DNA of 64,000 bases from Hymenobacter jejuensis (GTDB taxonomy: Bacteria; Bacteroidota; Bacteroidia; Cytophagales; Hymenobacteraceae). The notes below the pieces were generated by a model. It saw only the letters and a program-made list of their open reading frames with translations. It had not been told where the DNA came from and did not search any database. The stretch lies in NCBI RefSeq assembly GCF_006337165.1, contig NZ_CP040896.1, positions 4,092,001 through 4,156,000 on the forward strand, given 5' to 3'. Shown here piece after piece: positions 25,027 to 33,573 of the stretch. Position 1 is the stretch's first letter, and every line of letters begins with the position of its first letter. The translations under genes and the position numbers were made by a program.

Positions 25027-27450
25027 TTGATTCTTCCAAATAACTTCGAGCAGAAAATAGGCTTCGCGCAACTGCGCGAAATGCTGGAGTCGTTGTGCCT
25101 GAGTGCATTAGGCCGCCACTTTGTGGGCAAAATGCAGTTTCAGACCAAGCACGACCAACTGCTGAAACTTCTGCAGCAAACCGACGAATTCCGCGCCCTG
25201 CTTCATTCTGGCGCCGATTTTCCGAGTCAACATTACCACGATGTGCATCCACATCTGGTGCGCGCCGCCATTCCGGGGGCTTACCTCGACGTGCCTGCGT
25301 TTTTCGCGGTGAAAATGTCGTTGCGCACCATTCGGCAAGCCCTGACTTTTTTTACCCAAGCAGAAGAAAGTCTGTACCCAACGCTGCGCCTGCTGGGCAT
25401 TGGTGTGCAAGTCGACCGTAACCTGCTAGCCGCGCTCGATAAAGTGGTGGACGACGAAGGCCAGGTACGCGACAACGCTTCGCCGTTGCTCATGCATTTG
25501 CGTCAGGAACTCATCAACCGTCAGGGGCTTCTGCGTAAACAGATTGCCGGCATTCTGCGCCATGCCAAGTCGGAAGGGTGGGTGCCGGAAGGTGCCGAAC
25601 CCACGATTCGGGGCGGGCGGTTGGTGCTGCCCGTCATTGCGGAGCACAAGCGCCGGGTGAAAGGCCTGATTCACGACGAATCGGCTTCGGGGCAAACGGT
25701 GTTTATCGAGCCGGAAGCGGTTTTTGAGCTAAACAACGACATCAAGGACCTCGAAAATGCTTACCAGCGCGAGCTGATCCGCATTCTTACTTCCCTGACC
25801 GACCAGCTGCGTCCGCACATTCCGGATTTGCGGAAAGCCTATCAGTACTTGGGATTGCTAGATTTTATTAGAGCCAAGGCACAGCTAGCCAGGCAGTTAG
25901 AAGCAACGTTGCCTGCGCTGAACCCGAAGCCGTTGGTACGCTGGAAAACGGTGCGCCATCCGCTGCTCTACCTCACGTTCAAAGAGCACCACAAAGAAAA
26001 TCCGCGTGAAGTGGTCCCGCTCGACATAGAGCTCAACCACGAGCAGCGCTTGCTTCTGATCTCAGGACCGAATGCCGGCGGTAAGTCGGTGTCGATGAAG
26101 ACGGTAGGATTGGTGCAGTACATGCTGCAGTGCGGCCTGCTCATTCCGGCTGGCGACGGCTCTGAAGCCGGGATCTTTGAGGATATTTTCCTGGACATTG
26201 GCGACGAGCAAAGCCTTGAGAATGACCTCAGTACGTATTCGTCGCACTTGCTGAACATGAAGCAGTTTCTGCTGTTTGCTGGCAAGCGCAGCCTCGTGCT
26301 GATCGACGAATTTGGAACCGGCACCGAGCCCATGCTGGGCGGTGCCATTGCCGAAGCGGTGCTGGATCAGTTGAACCGCGCTCGCGCATTTGGCGTGATC
26401 ACGACGCACTATACCAACCTCAAAAACTACGCGGAGCGTACGCCGGGCATTGTCAACGGTGCCATGCGCTACGATCCGGAGCAGTTGCAGCCGCTCTACC
26501 GCTTGGAAATCGGGAAGCCGGGCTCGTCGTTTGCCATTGAAATTGCTCGGAAAATTGGCTTGCCCAAGCAAATTGTGGAGCGCGCCACCCAACTCGTCGG
26601 CAAGGATAAAATCCGGTACGACAGGCTGTTGGAGGGCTTGGAAAAGGAAAAAACCGACCTGGAACAGCGCACGGCGGAAGCGGCCAAGCAGGAGCGGCGC
26701 ATGAAAAAAGCGGCGCAGGAATATCAGGATCTGAAAAAATACCTCGACGAAACCACGCTCGACGTGCTGCGCGACGCCAAGGCGAAAGCCAAGTTGCTGC
26801 TCAAAGACACGAACCAGCAAATAGAAGCCACGATTCAGGAAATAAAGACTTCGCAGGCGGATAAAGAGCAAACCAAACAGGCACGCCAGAAGCTGGACGA
26901 TTTCGTGCGCAAGGAGTTGCAAATTGAGCCGCCCAAGCCCAAGGCCCACCGCGAAGTAGCTGATCCTAGTACCCTTAAGATCGGCGACAAAGTTGCGCTG
27001 ATTGGCCAGGAAGGTTACGGCGAAATTATGAGTCTAAAGGGCAAATCGGCTGAGGTGTCGTTTGGCGGCATGAAAACGCTTGTGAAAGTTGGCCAGCTCG
27101 AAAAGGTGAGCCGCTCCGAAATTCGCGAACGCGAGAAGCAAATGGCCCGCACAGCACCAGCCACTTACGCCGGATCCGGGTTTGATATGACGGGCCGAAT
27201 GTCGGGCTTCAACACCACACTCGACCTGCGCGGCGAGCGGGCCGAAGACGCGTTACAGAAAATAATGTCCTACATCGACGACGCCGTCATGCTGGGCATT
27301 CCGGAAATCAAGTTTCTTCACGGTCGCGGCAACGGCGTACTCCGCCAGGTGGTGCGCGATTATTTGCGCTCGGTGCGCTCCGTGGCCAGCGTCGCCGACG
27401 AGCACGCCGACCGCGGCGGTGATGGTGCTACGGTAGCAGTTCTAAAGTAA
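25027..27450 (+). CDS. mutS2: Endonuclease MutS2
   Basis: 807 aa from TTG 25027 (M-ILPNNFEQKIGFAQL matches the family N-terminus, and no ATG or GTG fits). Clamp and core helices are followed by the MutS-type ATPase with Walker A GPNAGGKS (347-354), Walker B LVLIDEFGTGTEP and the His switch ITTHYTNLK, a long coiled coil (about 510-640), and a C-terminal Smr nuclease domain (LDLRGERAEDAL, then KFLHGRGNGVLRQ). It acts on branched DNA or stalled and collided ribosomes rather than mismatches. It ends next to a palindrome element and a 79-nt hairpin repeat, convergent with murB. Confidence 0.96.
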   Translation: MILPNNFEQKIGFAQLREMLESLCLSALGRHFVGKMQFQTKHDQLLKLLQQTDEFRALLHSGADFPSQHYHDVHPHLVRAAIPGAYLDVPAFFAVKMSLRTIRQALTFFTQAEESLYPTLRLLGIGVQVDRNLLAALDKVVDDEGQVRDNASPLLMHLRQELINRQGLLRKQIAGILRHAKSEGWVPEGAEPTIRGGRLVLPVIAEHKRRVKGLIHDESASGQTVFIEPEAVFELNNDIKDLENAYQRELIRILTSLTDQLRPHIPDLRKAYQYLGLLDFIRAKAQLARQLEATLPALNPKPLVRWKTVRHPLLYLTFKEHHKENPREVVPLDIELNHEQRLLLISGPNAGGKSVSMKTVGLVQYMLQCGLLIPAGDGSEAGIFEDIFLDIGDEQSLENDLSTYSSHLLNMKQFLLFAGKRSLVLIDEFGTGTEPMLGGAIAEAVLDQLNRARAFGVITTHYTNLKNYAERTPGIVNGAMRYDPEQLQPLYRLEIGKPGSSFAIEIARKIGLPKQIVERATQLVGKDKIRYDRLLEGLEKEKTDLEQRTAEAAKQERRMKKAAQEYQDLKKYLDETTLDVLRDAKAKAKLLLKDTNQQIEATIQEIKTSQADKEQTKQARQKLDDFVRKELQIEPPKPKAHREVADPSTLKIGDKVALIGQEGYGEIMSLKGKSAEVSFGGMKTLVKVGQLEKVSRSEIREREKQMARTAPATYAGSGFDMTGRMSGFNTTLDLRGERAEDALQKIMSYIDDAVMLGIPEIKFLHGRGNGVLRQVVRDYLRSVRSVASVADEHADRGGDGATVAVLK

Positions 27451-27459
27451 AGTGTATTG

Positions 27460-27484
27460 CAACTATCTGATTGTTAGAAGGTTG
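27460..27484 (+). repeat. Gene-end palindrome element, copy after mutS2
   Basis: AACTATCTGATTGTTAG-type copy, 9 nt after the mutS2 stop; the core is degraded but aligned over 25 nt with the family. Confidence 0.6.
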
Positions 27485-27498
27485 TAAGAATTTTCGTC

Positions 27499-27577
27499 AT
27501 CCTGAGCAACGCGAAGGACCTTATCACGGCACAAGAACTTGTTCTGCTGTGATAAGGTCCTTCGCGTTGCTCAGGAT
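27499..27577. repeat. Long perfect inverted repeat, dispersed family (copy A)
   Basis: A 29-nt arm at 27499-27527 is the exact reverse complement of 27549-27577, with a 21-nt centre that itself contains AGAAC/GTTCT. The core CCTGAGC...GCGAAGGA is shared with the hairpin at 32941-33010. It lies between the convergent mutS2 and murB genes, where it could also terminate both transcripts. It looks like a REP/MITE-type element. Confidence 0.8.
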
Positions 27578-27627
27578 AACAGATGCAAGGGAATAGGGCA
27601 AAAGAAACAACGGTGGCGCCGCTACGG

Positions 27628-28662
27628 CTACATGATATTCACTTCGGGGTGCAGCTCGATGCCGAATTTTTCACGGACTGAAGCAATGATTTCTTGGGCT
27701 AAGCTCTGAATGTCAGAGCCTTGCGCGCCGCCGTGGTTTACGAGTACCAACGCTTGCTTGTCGTGGACGCCGTGAGGGCCGCGGCGCTGACCTTTCCAGC
27801 CGCACTGCTCGATGAGCCAGGCCGCGGGCACTTTTACACCTCCGGGCACGGGATAGCCCGGCAAGTCGGCGTATTGTGCTTTGAGTTCGTCGTATTTGTG
27901 CTGCGAGATTTCGGGGTTCTTGAAAAAGCTGCCTGCGTTGCCAATTTCGGCCGGGTCAGGCAGTTTGCTTCTACGAATCTGGATAACGGCTTCGCTCACA
28001 TGCTGTGGCGTTGGCTCGCCTTCGATTCCCATATCGGCCAAGGTCGTGCCGATGGCGCCGTAGCTGATGTTGACGCGGTGCTTGCGGTGCAGCCGGAGCA
28101 GCACGCTGGTGACAATGTACTGGTCTTTGAGCGGCCCTTTGAACACGCTTTCGCGGTAACCAAAGCCACATTCCGCTCGGGTAAACGTGCGCAAGTGCCC
28201 GGTGCTGGTTTCGAGCGCTTCGAGGCTCTCAAAGGTGTCTTTTAACTCCGCTCCGTAGGCTCCAATATTTTGGAGCGGCGCAGCGCCAACTGTGCCTGGA
28301 ATCAGAGAGAGATTTTCGATTCCGCTAAGATTCTGATCCAGAGCGTATTGTACCAGGGCGTGCCACGACTCGCCAGCACCGGCACGGACCAAAGCTGTAT
28401 CGCTGGCCTCGTCGGAAGACAACGTTTCTAAACCCCGAATCTCGTTTCGGAGTACTACACCATCGAAGTCCTTGGTAAACAGTAAGTTACTGCCGCCGCC
28501 TAGCACCAGCTTTGCGGCTTGCTGGACTTCGGGCAATGCCAACAGTGCCCGTAATTCATCGGTGCTGGCAAAGCGCGCAAACAAGCGTGCTTTCACATCG
28601 ATGCCGAACGTGTTATAGGTGCGGAGCGAAACGTTGTGTTCAAGAAGAGGAGCCGAAGTCAT
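27628..28662 (-). CDS. murB: UDP-N-acetylenolpyruvoylglucosamine reductase
   Basis: 344 aa, the long type I (E. coli-like) form. The FAD-binding part has LVLGGGSNLLFTKDF and the substrate part has SGIENLSLIPGTVGAAPLQNIGAYGAEL and the catalytic GNAGSFFKNPEIS. The C-terminal Ala-Ala-Trp-Leu-Ile-Glu-Gln-Cys-Gly-Trp-Lys-Gly and LVNHGGA blocks are present. It reduces UDP-GlcNAc-enolpyruvate to UDP-MurNAc for peptidoglycan. A perfect TACCTTTG -7 box lies 27 nt before the ATG on the minus strand. Convergent with mutS2. Confidence 0.97.
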   Translation of the reverse strand: MTSAPLLEHNVSLRTYNTFGIDVKARLFARFASTDELRALLALPEVQQAAKLVLGGGSNLLFTKDFDGVVLRNEIRGLETLSSDEASDTALVRAGAGESWHALVQYALDQNLSGIENLSLIPGTVGAAPLQNIGAYGAELKDTFESLEALETSTGHLRTFTRAECGFGYRESVFKGPLKDQYIVTSVLLRLHRKHRVNISYGAIGTTLADMGIEGEPTPQHVSEAVIQIRRSKLPDPAEIGNAGSFFKNPEISQHKYDELKAQYADLPGYPVPGGVKVPAAWLIEQCGWKGQRRGPHGVHDKQALVLVNHGGAQGSDIQSLAQEIIASVREKFGIELHPEVNIM

Positions 28663-28688
28663 GCGGAAGGCGGGAAGTGATTTCTCGG

Positions 28689-28696
28689 CAAAGGTA
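28689..28696 (-). promoter_or_regulatory. murB -7 promoter box
   Basis: TACCTTTG on the minus strand, an exact TAnnTTTG match, 27 nt upstream of the murB ATG. No TTG is seen at the expected -33. Confidence 0.6.
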
Positions 28697-28776
28697 GCCG
28701 TTTCGTATTCCCGCTTTTGACGCTTCGAGAAGTAATTGGATTGCGTCTCGTTCTAATGTAAGAAGCATTGTACTCG

Positions 28777-28784
28777 TATCTTTG
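28777..28784 (+). promoter_or_regulatory. -7 promoter box of the acyltransferase gene
   Basis: TATCTTTG is an exact TAnnTTTG match 28 nt upstream of ATG 28812; no TTG at the proper -33 distance. Confidence 0.55.
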
Positions 28785-28797
28785 AGGTAATTTACCT
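28785..28797. promoter_or_regulatory. Operator-like palindrome at the acyltransferase start site
   Basis: AGGTAA-T-TTACCT is a perfect 13-bp palindrome that begins directly after the -7 box, so it covers the probable transcription start. A repressor could bind here; none is identified. Confidence 0.4.
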
Positions 28798-28811
28798 TCA
28801 ACGAAGCCCCA

Positions 28812-30008
28812 ATGGCCGAGCATTCTTTACTGCTTACTTCGATAGATGCCTCATCTTCTGCCGGGCTTGTCAAGCCCCCTAAAGCGCAGAAAGTATATTT
28901 CGACAACCTCGATCTGTTACGTGTTGTGGCTTTCGGAATGGTGTTTTTGGCGCACAGCGAGTTGGGCAAGACGCTGGGCCATTTCAGCAGCAATTCTTTC
29001 TATATCCGAGTTGTCAACTTGCTGTCGGATGGCGGATCGGGCGTATCTTTTTTCTTTGTGCTAAGCGGGTATCTGATTACGTATCTGCTGCTGCAAGAGC
29101 GAGAAGCAACCGGGCGGATTCACTTGAGCAACTTCTACGTCCGGCGCACCTTGCGAATTTGGCCTCTGTATTTCGCTGTGCTGCTCTTCGGCTTTTTCGT
29201 GTACCCAGCCTTCAAAAGCGTCATTGGCATCACTACTGACATAGCACACCGGGCACCTTTCTATTTTACCTTTCTGAGTAATTTCGATTCAATCTATCTG
29301 GCTCACAATCATTTGCAGCCACTCTCCGTGGCGATGATCGGGATTACCTGGTCGGTAGCCATTGAAGAACAATTTTACCTGGTGTGGCCGCTGCTGTTTT
29401 TGGTGGTGCCCAAACGGTATTACCAGGCAATTTTTTACGGAGTGATACTCTGCTCATTGGTTTTTCGCTATCTGCACCGCACGGATGGCGACACCCTTTA
29501 TTTCCATACGCTATCAGTAATGTCGGATTTGGCAATGGGCGGTTTGTTTGCCTACCACTGCCGTTTCAATCCGCGGTTTGTTGGCTTTTTCCAGAACCTG
29601 CCCAAACTGGTGATCGGGTTGGCATACCTGCTCGGTTTCGCGTTGCTGTTGTACCGCGATGATTTGTACCCCGGCACTTCTGCGGCCGTGGTTGCGCGCT
29701 TGGTGAGCACTTTGTTTTTTGCTTTTATCATAACGGAGCAGAACTTCGCAGGGCATTCACCCTTGAAGCTGTCCCGCCTCACTACGCTTTCCCGGTTAGG
29801 CAAGTATACCTACGGCCTGTATTTGCTGCATCCCATCGCCATCCAAGTGACAATTCTCTTGTTTCGGGGCGCGCATCTGTCTCGTGAGAGCGTGGAAGGT
29901 GGCTTTAGCTACGCTGGTATTGCTCTGGCTATATCCTTGATAATGAGCTATGTAAGTTATCGGTATTTTGAGGCTTATTTCCTGCGCCTCAAGCATAAGT
30001 TCTCTTAA
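28812..30008 (+). CDS. Acyltransferase 3-family membrane protein
   Basis: 398 aa, about ten membrane segments. The N-terminal block YFDNLDLLRVVAFGMVFLAHSE carries the conserved Arg and His of the family (R-x-x-A...H), followed by FFVLSGYLITYLLLQE and FYVRRTLRIWPLYF, then TWSVAIEEQFYLVWPLL. These proteins transfer acyl groups (often acetyl or succinyl) to cell-surface glycans or lipids at the inner membrane. The substrate is unknown. It has its own promoter and ends in a 21-bp perfect hairpin. There is no adjacent polysaccharide cluster. Confidence 0.92.
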   Translation: MAEHSLLLTSIDASSSAGLVKPPKAQKVYFDNLDLLRVVAFGMVFLAHSELGKTLGHFSSNSFYIRVVNLLSDGGSGVSFFFVLSGYLITYLLLQEREATGRIHLSNFYVRRTLRIWPLYFAVLLFGFFVYPAFKSVIGITTDIAHRAPFYFTFLSNFDSIYLAHNHLQPLSVAMIGITWSVAIEEQFYLVWPLLFLVVPKRYYQAIFYGVILCSLVFRYLHRTDGDTLYFHTLSVMSDLAMGGLFAYHCRFNPRFVGFFQNLPKLVIGLAYLLGFALLLYRDDLYPGTSAAVVARLVSTLFFAFIITEQNFAGHSPLKLSRLTTLSRLGKYTYGLYLLHPIAIQVTILLFRGAHLSRESVEGGFSYAGIALAISLIMSYVSYRYFEAYFLRLKHKFS

Positions 30009-30030
30009 GCGTTAATCACCAAGCAAAGCG

Positions 30031-30075
30031 TACCCAGCAAAAAGTCCGGCAATATGCCGGACTTTTTGCTGGGTA
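30031..30075. terminator. Bidirectional terminator, perfect 21-bp stem
   Basis: TACCCAGCAAAAAGTCCGGCA and its exact inverse surround a three-base loop. It serves the rightward acyltransferase gene and the leftward sugar transporter. Confidence 0.8.
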
Positions 30076-30120
30076 GAGGGAGCGAAAATACCTCAACCTA
30101 ATTTTCTGGGAGAGGCTTGC

Positions 30121-31545
30121 TTACCGCACCCGGTAGCCGCGCAACGCGTAAAACAACAAATAAGTATAGCACAGGGCCGGCACCACAAAGGCTACCCGTA
30201 GCCCTCCGCCGTGCGTGGCGATGAAGCCCATAAGCGGAGGAATGATGGCTCCGCCCACAATTGCCATGATCAGGTAGGACGAGCCCTGTTTGGTGAATGA
30301 GCCGAGGCCTGTAATCGCCAGTGGAAAAATTACGGGCCACATGATGGAGTTGCACAAGCCGCAGAGCACCACCAACCACAAAGCAGTTTCACCGTGGCTC
30401 AGGATCGAAGCAACTACCAGCATCACGCCGGCGGCGCACACTGCCACTAATAAGGCCCGGTTGTGAAAGCGCAGCAGCAGCGGAATGCCCACCAGTCGGC
30501 CCACTAAGGAGCCAAACCAGTACGAGGAAACCAGCACCGCGCCCACTGCCTTGGTAAAACCAGCCGACGTATCGAGGGCGTCGGCGTGGCGGCCAAATAG
30601 CACCAAGGCGTAGTTGGTTGCCACGTTCAGGCTGCGGACGAGGGTTTGGGTAAACGAGCTAAGTTGTTGAATGCCTTGTGATTCGCCGTAGCGGATCAGG
30701 AAGGATCCCAAGCCTACTTCCACACCCACGTACACGAAAATAGCCACGATGCCCAGCACAAGGTGTGGAAATGCCAGCGCACTTTGCCGGGCGGCCGTCT
30801 GCAATTGGCCGTTGGCGGCAAGGTCGGCTGCTTGGGGTTCATCTTCGGCAGGCAGGCTCTCAATTTCGGGTAATTTCAAGACGAAAAACACACCCGCCAG
30901 CACCGCCAAGAACGCGGCCAAGCCGAGATAGGGGGCTTTTACCAGTTGCGATTCTTCAGCCAATCGTTGGGCCACCGGCAGGGCTGCCAAACGCGCTTTC
31001 AGTGCTACCGAGCCACCGAACAATAAAATTCCGCCCACCAAGGGCGATAAAGCGCCACCGAAGTTGTTGGCCACACCTACAATGCTCACCCGCGCCGCCG
31101 CGCTACGCGCAGCGCCCAGCACCGACACATAGGGGTTGGCTGCAACTTGCAGTAGGGTGATACCAGCTCCGAGCACGCCCAGCGCCGTCAGAAACAGCCC
31201 GAACGTGCGCGAATTGGCCGCCGGCACAAACAGCAGCGCACCGCCCGCCATTACCAGCAAGCCCACCACGATACCGCGCTGGTAACCAAGGCGTTTCAAA
31301 ACGTAACCTGCTGGCAGCGACATCAGGAAATACGCCCCGAAAAAAGCCGACTGCACCAACGACGACTGTAAATCGGTGAGCTGACACACGTCCTTGAGGT
31401 AGGGCATGAGCACGTCGTTGAAGTTCGTGACGGCCCCAAACAGGAAGAACAGCGACGTCATGGCGGCCATGGGCAGCGCAAAGCTGCGCTTGGTTTCGGG
31501 GCCGGTAGCCGCAATCGGGGAGGAAGAGGTGGTGGGAACGGCCAT
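30121..31545 (-). CDS. Sugar MFS transporter (FucP/GluP-like)
   Basis: 474 aa, 12 predicted membrane segments with a cytoplasmic loop at about 225-250. The N-terminal half has the FucP-type signature FFLFGAVTNFNDVLMPYLK, then QSAFFGAYFLMSLPAGYVLKRLGYQRGIV (MFS loop 2-3 motif). The C-terminal half contains EVGLGSFLIRYGE and a Pro-rich segment 11. Members carry fucose, glucose or galactose with protons across the inner membrane. A fucose role would suit the GH95 enzyme about 8 kb away, but that is inference. A near-consensus TATCTTTA box lies about 40 nt before the ATG. Confidence 0.9.
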   Translation of the reverse strand: MAVPTTSSSPIAATGPETKRSFALPMAAMTSLFFLFGAVTNFNDVLMPYLKDVCQLTDLQSSLVQSAFFGAYFLMSLPAGYVLKRLGYQRGIVVGLLVMAGGALLFVPAANSRTFGLFLTALGVLGAGITLLQVAANPYVSVLGAARSAAARVSIVGVANNFGGALSPLVGGILLFGGSVALKARLAALPVAQRLAEESQLVKAPYLGLAAFLAVLAGVFFVLKLPEIESLPAEDEPQAADLAANGQLQTAARQSALAFPHLVLGIVAIFVYVGVEVGLGSFLIRYGESQGIQQLSSFTQTLVRSLNVATNYALVLFGRHADALDTSAGFTKAVGAVLVSSYWFGSLVGRLVGIPLLLRFHNRALLVAVCAAGVMLVVASILSHGETALWLVVLCGLCNSIMWPVIFPLAITGLGSFTKQGSSYLIMAIVGGAIIPPLMGFIATHGGGLRVAFVVPALCYTYLLFYALRGYRVR

Positions 31546-31655
31546 GCAGGCGAAGTTTTGGAGAGGAAAAGCAAAAGCGAGGCCTTAAAGATAGAAAAAC
31601 CGCTTGGGCTGTTGCGTTTACTTTCGCCTAGGGCTGCGCGGCGCAAAAGCACGCG

Positions 31656-31684
31656 TTGCATTCCTGCGCATTTGCCGACCTTTG
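31656..31684 (+). promoter_or_regulatory. Putative promoter of the RNA methyltransferase gene
   Basis: TTG (31656-31658), an 18-nt spacer, then GACCTTTG (31677-31684), with ATG 31713 29 nt downstream. One or two mismatches to the Bacteroidota consensus. Confidence 0.4.
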
Positions 31685-31712
31685 TGCCTTCTCCTCACAT
31701 TTGCCGCTTTTT

Positions 31713-32894
31713 ATGGCTGATAACCGCCGCGACGCTCCGTTTTTTATGACTGCCACCACCCAGTTTGGACTGGAAGAGGTGTTGGCTGATGAGTTGCGCC
31801 AGCTCGGCGCCAAAATCGAGAAGATGGGCAGCCGGGCCGTGGAGTTTACCGGCAACAAGCAATTACTCTACGAAGCGACCCTATGGTGCCGCACCGCCAT
31901 GCGCATACTCAAGCCCTTCGCCGACTTCTACGCCCGCGACGAGCGGGCACTGTATCGGGAAGTTGGTAAAATTGATTGGAGTAAGTATATAGCTGAAAAT
32001 CAGACTTTTGCTATTACGGCCGTTGTCAATAAATCCAGCTTCGAGCACTCGCTATTTGTAGCGCAATTGGCCAAGGACGCCATCGTCGACCAGTTCCGCG
32101 ATCGTACGGGCCGCCGTCCAAGCGTCGACGTCAACCGCCCCGACATCCGGTTGCACCTGCACATGCTCGAAAACGAAGTGGTGCTGTCGCTGGATGCGGC
32201 GGGCGAATCGTTGCACCGGCGCGGCTACCGTCAGCAAACCAACGCCGCGCCGCTCAACGAAGTATTGGCCGCCGGGCTATTGCTATTGTCGGGTTGGGAC
32301 GGCAAAAAAACGCTTGTCGATCCGATGTGCGGCTCCGGTACGCTCCTGACCGAGGCCGCGCTCATCGCCCAGCGCATTGCGCCTGGTTTGTATCACCAAG
32401 GCAAATTCGGCTTCGAAAATTGGGCCGACTTCGACGCTTCGCTCTGGGAAACCATTCGGCTCGACGCCCGAAATGCCCGCCTCGAAGAGCCCCAAGCCGA
32501 CATCGCCGGCTCCGACATCTCCCGCGAGTTCATCGAGCTGGCGCGGCAAAACGTGGAAGCTGCTGATTTAGAGGATTATATCCGGCTTGGTGTGCGCGAT
32601 GTCAAGGAAGCCAAAGCTCCCAAAGGCGAACCCGGTATCGTGATGATGAACCCGCCGTATGGCGAACGCATCGGGGCGGAGCAAGAAATGGCCGGGCTCT
32701 ACAAAACCATCGGCGATACGCTCAAAACGAACTTTCAGGGCTACGACGCCTACATTTTTACCGGCAACCTGGAGGCGGCCAAAAGCGTGGGCCTGCGCAC
32801 CTCCCGCCGTGTGCCGCTCTACAACGGACCAATTGAATGCCGGCTGTTGAAGTACGAGCTTTACCAAGGCACGCGCAAACCAAAGGCTGTCTAA
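31713..32894 (+). CDS. THUMP-domain class I SAM-dependent rRNA methyltransferase (RlmL/RlmKL-like)
   Basis: 393 aa from ATG 31713; the frame extends upstream over the promoter, so the shorter start is preferred. The N-terminal THUMP domain (TATTQFGLEEVLADELRQLG onward) is followed by the Rossmann methyltransferase with LVDPMCGSGTLLTEAA, DISREFIELARQN and the catalytic NPPYGERI. It should methylate N2 of a guanine in 23S rRNA; without the second domain of E. coli RlmKL it corresponds to the RlmL half. It is convergent with the copper-protein gene, separated by two inverted repeats. Confidence 0.93.
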   Translation: MADNRRDAPFFMTATTQFGLEEVLADELRQLGAKIEKMGSRAVEFTGNKQLLYEATLWCRTAMRILKPFADFYARDERALYREVGKIDWSKYIAENQTFAITAVVNKSSFEHSLFVAQLAKDAIVDQFRDRTGRRPSVDVNRPDIRLHLHMLENEVVLSLDAAGESLHRRGYRQQTNAAPLNEVLAAGLLLLSGWDGKKTLVDPMCGSGTLLTEAALIAQRIAPGLYHQGKFGFENWADFDASLWETIRLDARNARLEEPQADIAGSDISREFIELARQNVEAADLEDYIRLGVRDVKEAKAPKGEPGIVMMNPPYGERIGAEQEMAGLYKTIGDTLKTNFQGYDAYIFTGNLEAAKSVGLRTSRRVPLYNGPIECRLLKYELYQGTRKPKAV

Positions 32895-32940
32895 ATTGCT
32901 CCTAATCATTCTGGCACAGGCAAACACTCCCTCGTGTCAT

Positions 32941-33010
32941 CCAGAGCGTAGCGAAGGATCTCTACATGGAACGTTGTGTAAAGCGGTAAAAATCCTTCGC
33001 TACGCTCTGG
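32941..33010. repeat. Inverted repeat, dispersed family (copy B)
   Basis: CCAGAGCGTAGCGAAGGAT (32941-32959) is the exact inverse of 32992-33010. The preceding GTCATCC and the GCGAAGGA core match copy A at 27499. It is again in a convergent intergenic gap. Confidence 0.75.
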
Positions 33011-33012
33011 AG

Positions 33013-33079
33013 GCCTGCAAAGGCTATCTTTTACAATTAACTGATATTCAATTATTTATAAAAGATAGCTCTTGCAGGC
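33013..33079. repeat. Inverted repeat that duplicates the end of the copper-protein gene
   Basis: The 21-nt arms 33013-33033 and 33059-33079 match at 19 positions. The right arm is the 3' end of the copper-protein gene and the loop (33034-33058) is a copy of the gene-end palindrome element. The left arm is thus an inverted duplicate of coding DNA. Confidence 0.7.
33034..33058 (-). repeat. Gene-end palindrome element, copy at the copper-protein stop
   Basis: On the minus strand it begins TAAATAATTGA and includes the stop codon TAA (33056-33058) of the gene at 33056-33409. Confidence 0.65.
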
Positions 33080-33409
33080 ATCTGCGCAGGCTTTACAGGC
33101 CTCGGCGCACTTCTGGCAGTGTTCGTGTTGGTGCTTAGAGCACTCATCGTAACACAGCCGGCAAACTTCTACGCACTCGCGCATGACGTGCTTTGCATGA
33201 GGCGAATGGCGAGCCACCAAGCGCGCCGTCAGTGCGCAGATGTCGGCGCAATCGCGATCAAGCAGAATGCATTGGACCATCATCTGCACGTGCGGTTCCT
33301 GCAAGCAAGAAGTGGCGCAGTTTTCACAGGCGGCCACGCACCGGTTCAGCACGCTAAGGATGGTGTGGTCGAGTTTGGTAGAGATGTTGGGGGCAGTTGG
33401 CTGGTTCAT
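33056..33409 (-). CDS. Four-helix-bundle copper-binding protein (DUF326, Csp-like)
   Basis: 117 aa, no signal peptide. Cysteines occur at helix-like spacing through the chain (NRCVAACENCATSC, CILLDRDCADIC, ECVEVCRLCYDEC, CQKCAEACKACADAC), the layout of copper storage protein Csp/DUF326 bundles, in which Cys thiols line the core and bind several Cu(I) ions. A cytosolic copper buffer is expected. His residues near the third and fourth helices may add ligands. The last codons and stop overlap an inverted repeat. No copper exporter gene lies nearby. Confidence 0.9.
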   Translation of the reverse strand: MNQPTAPNISTKLDHTILSVLNRCVAACENCATSCLQEPHVQMMVQCILLDRDCADICALTARLVARHSPHAKHVMRECVEVCRLCYDECSKHQHEHCQKCAEACKACADACKSYLL

Positions 33410-33573
33410 AATGGTTCAAGCTTAGGCGAGTTAGACGTTAAATTCTGAAGTATTCTTACGGTACTAAGCGCACAGACGATGGTGCAGAATTGAGTCAATG
33501 AAGTGCACGATTTCCCCGCCGCGGTGGTTCAATTAATCTTTCAACTCCTCCCGATTAGCCGTATTTTTACCGA

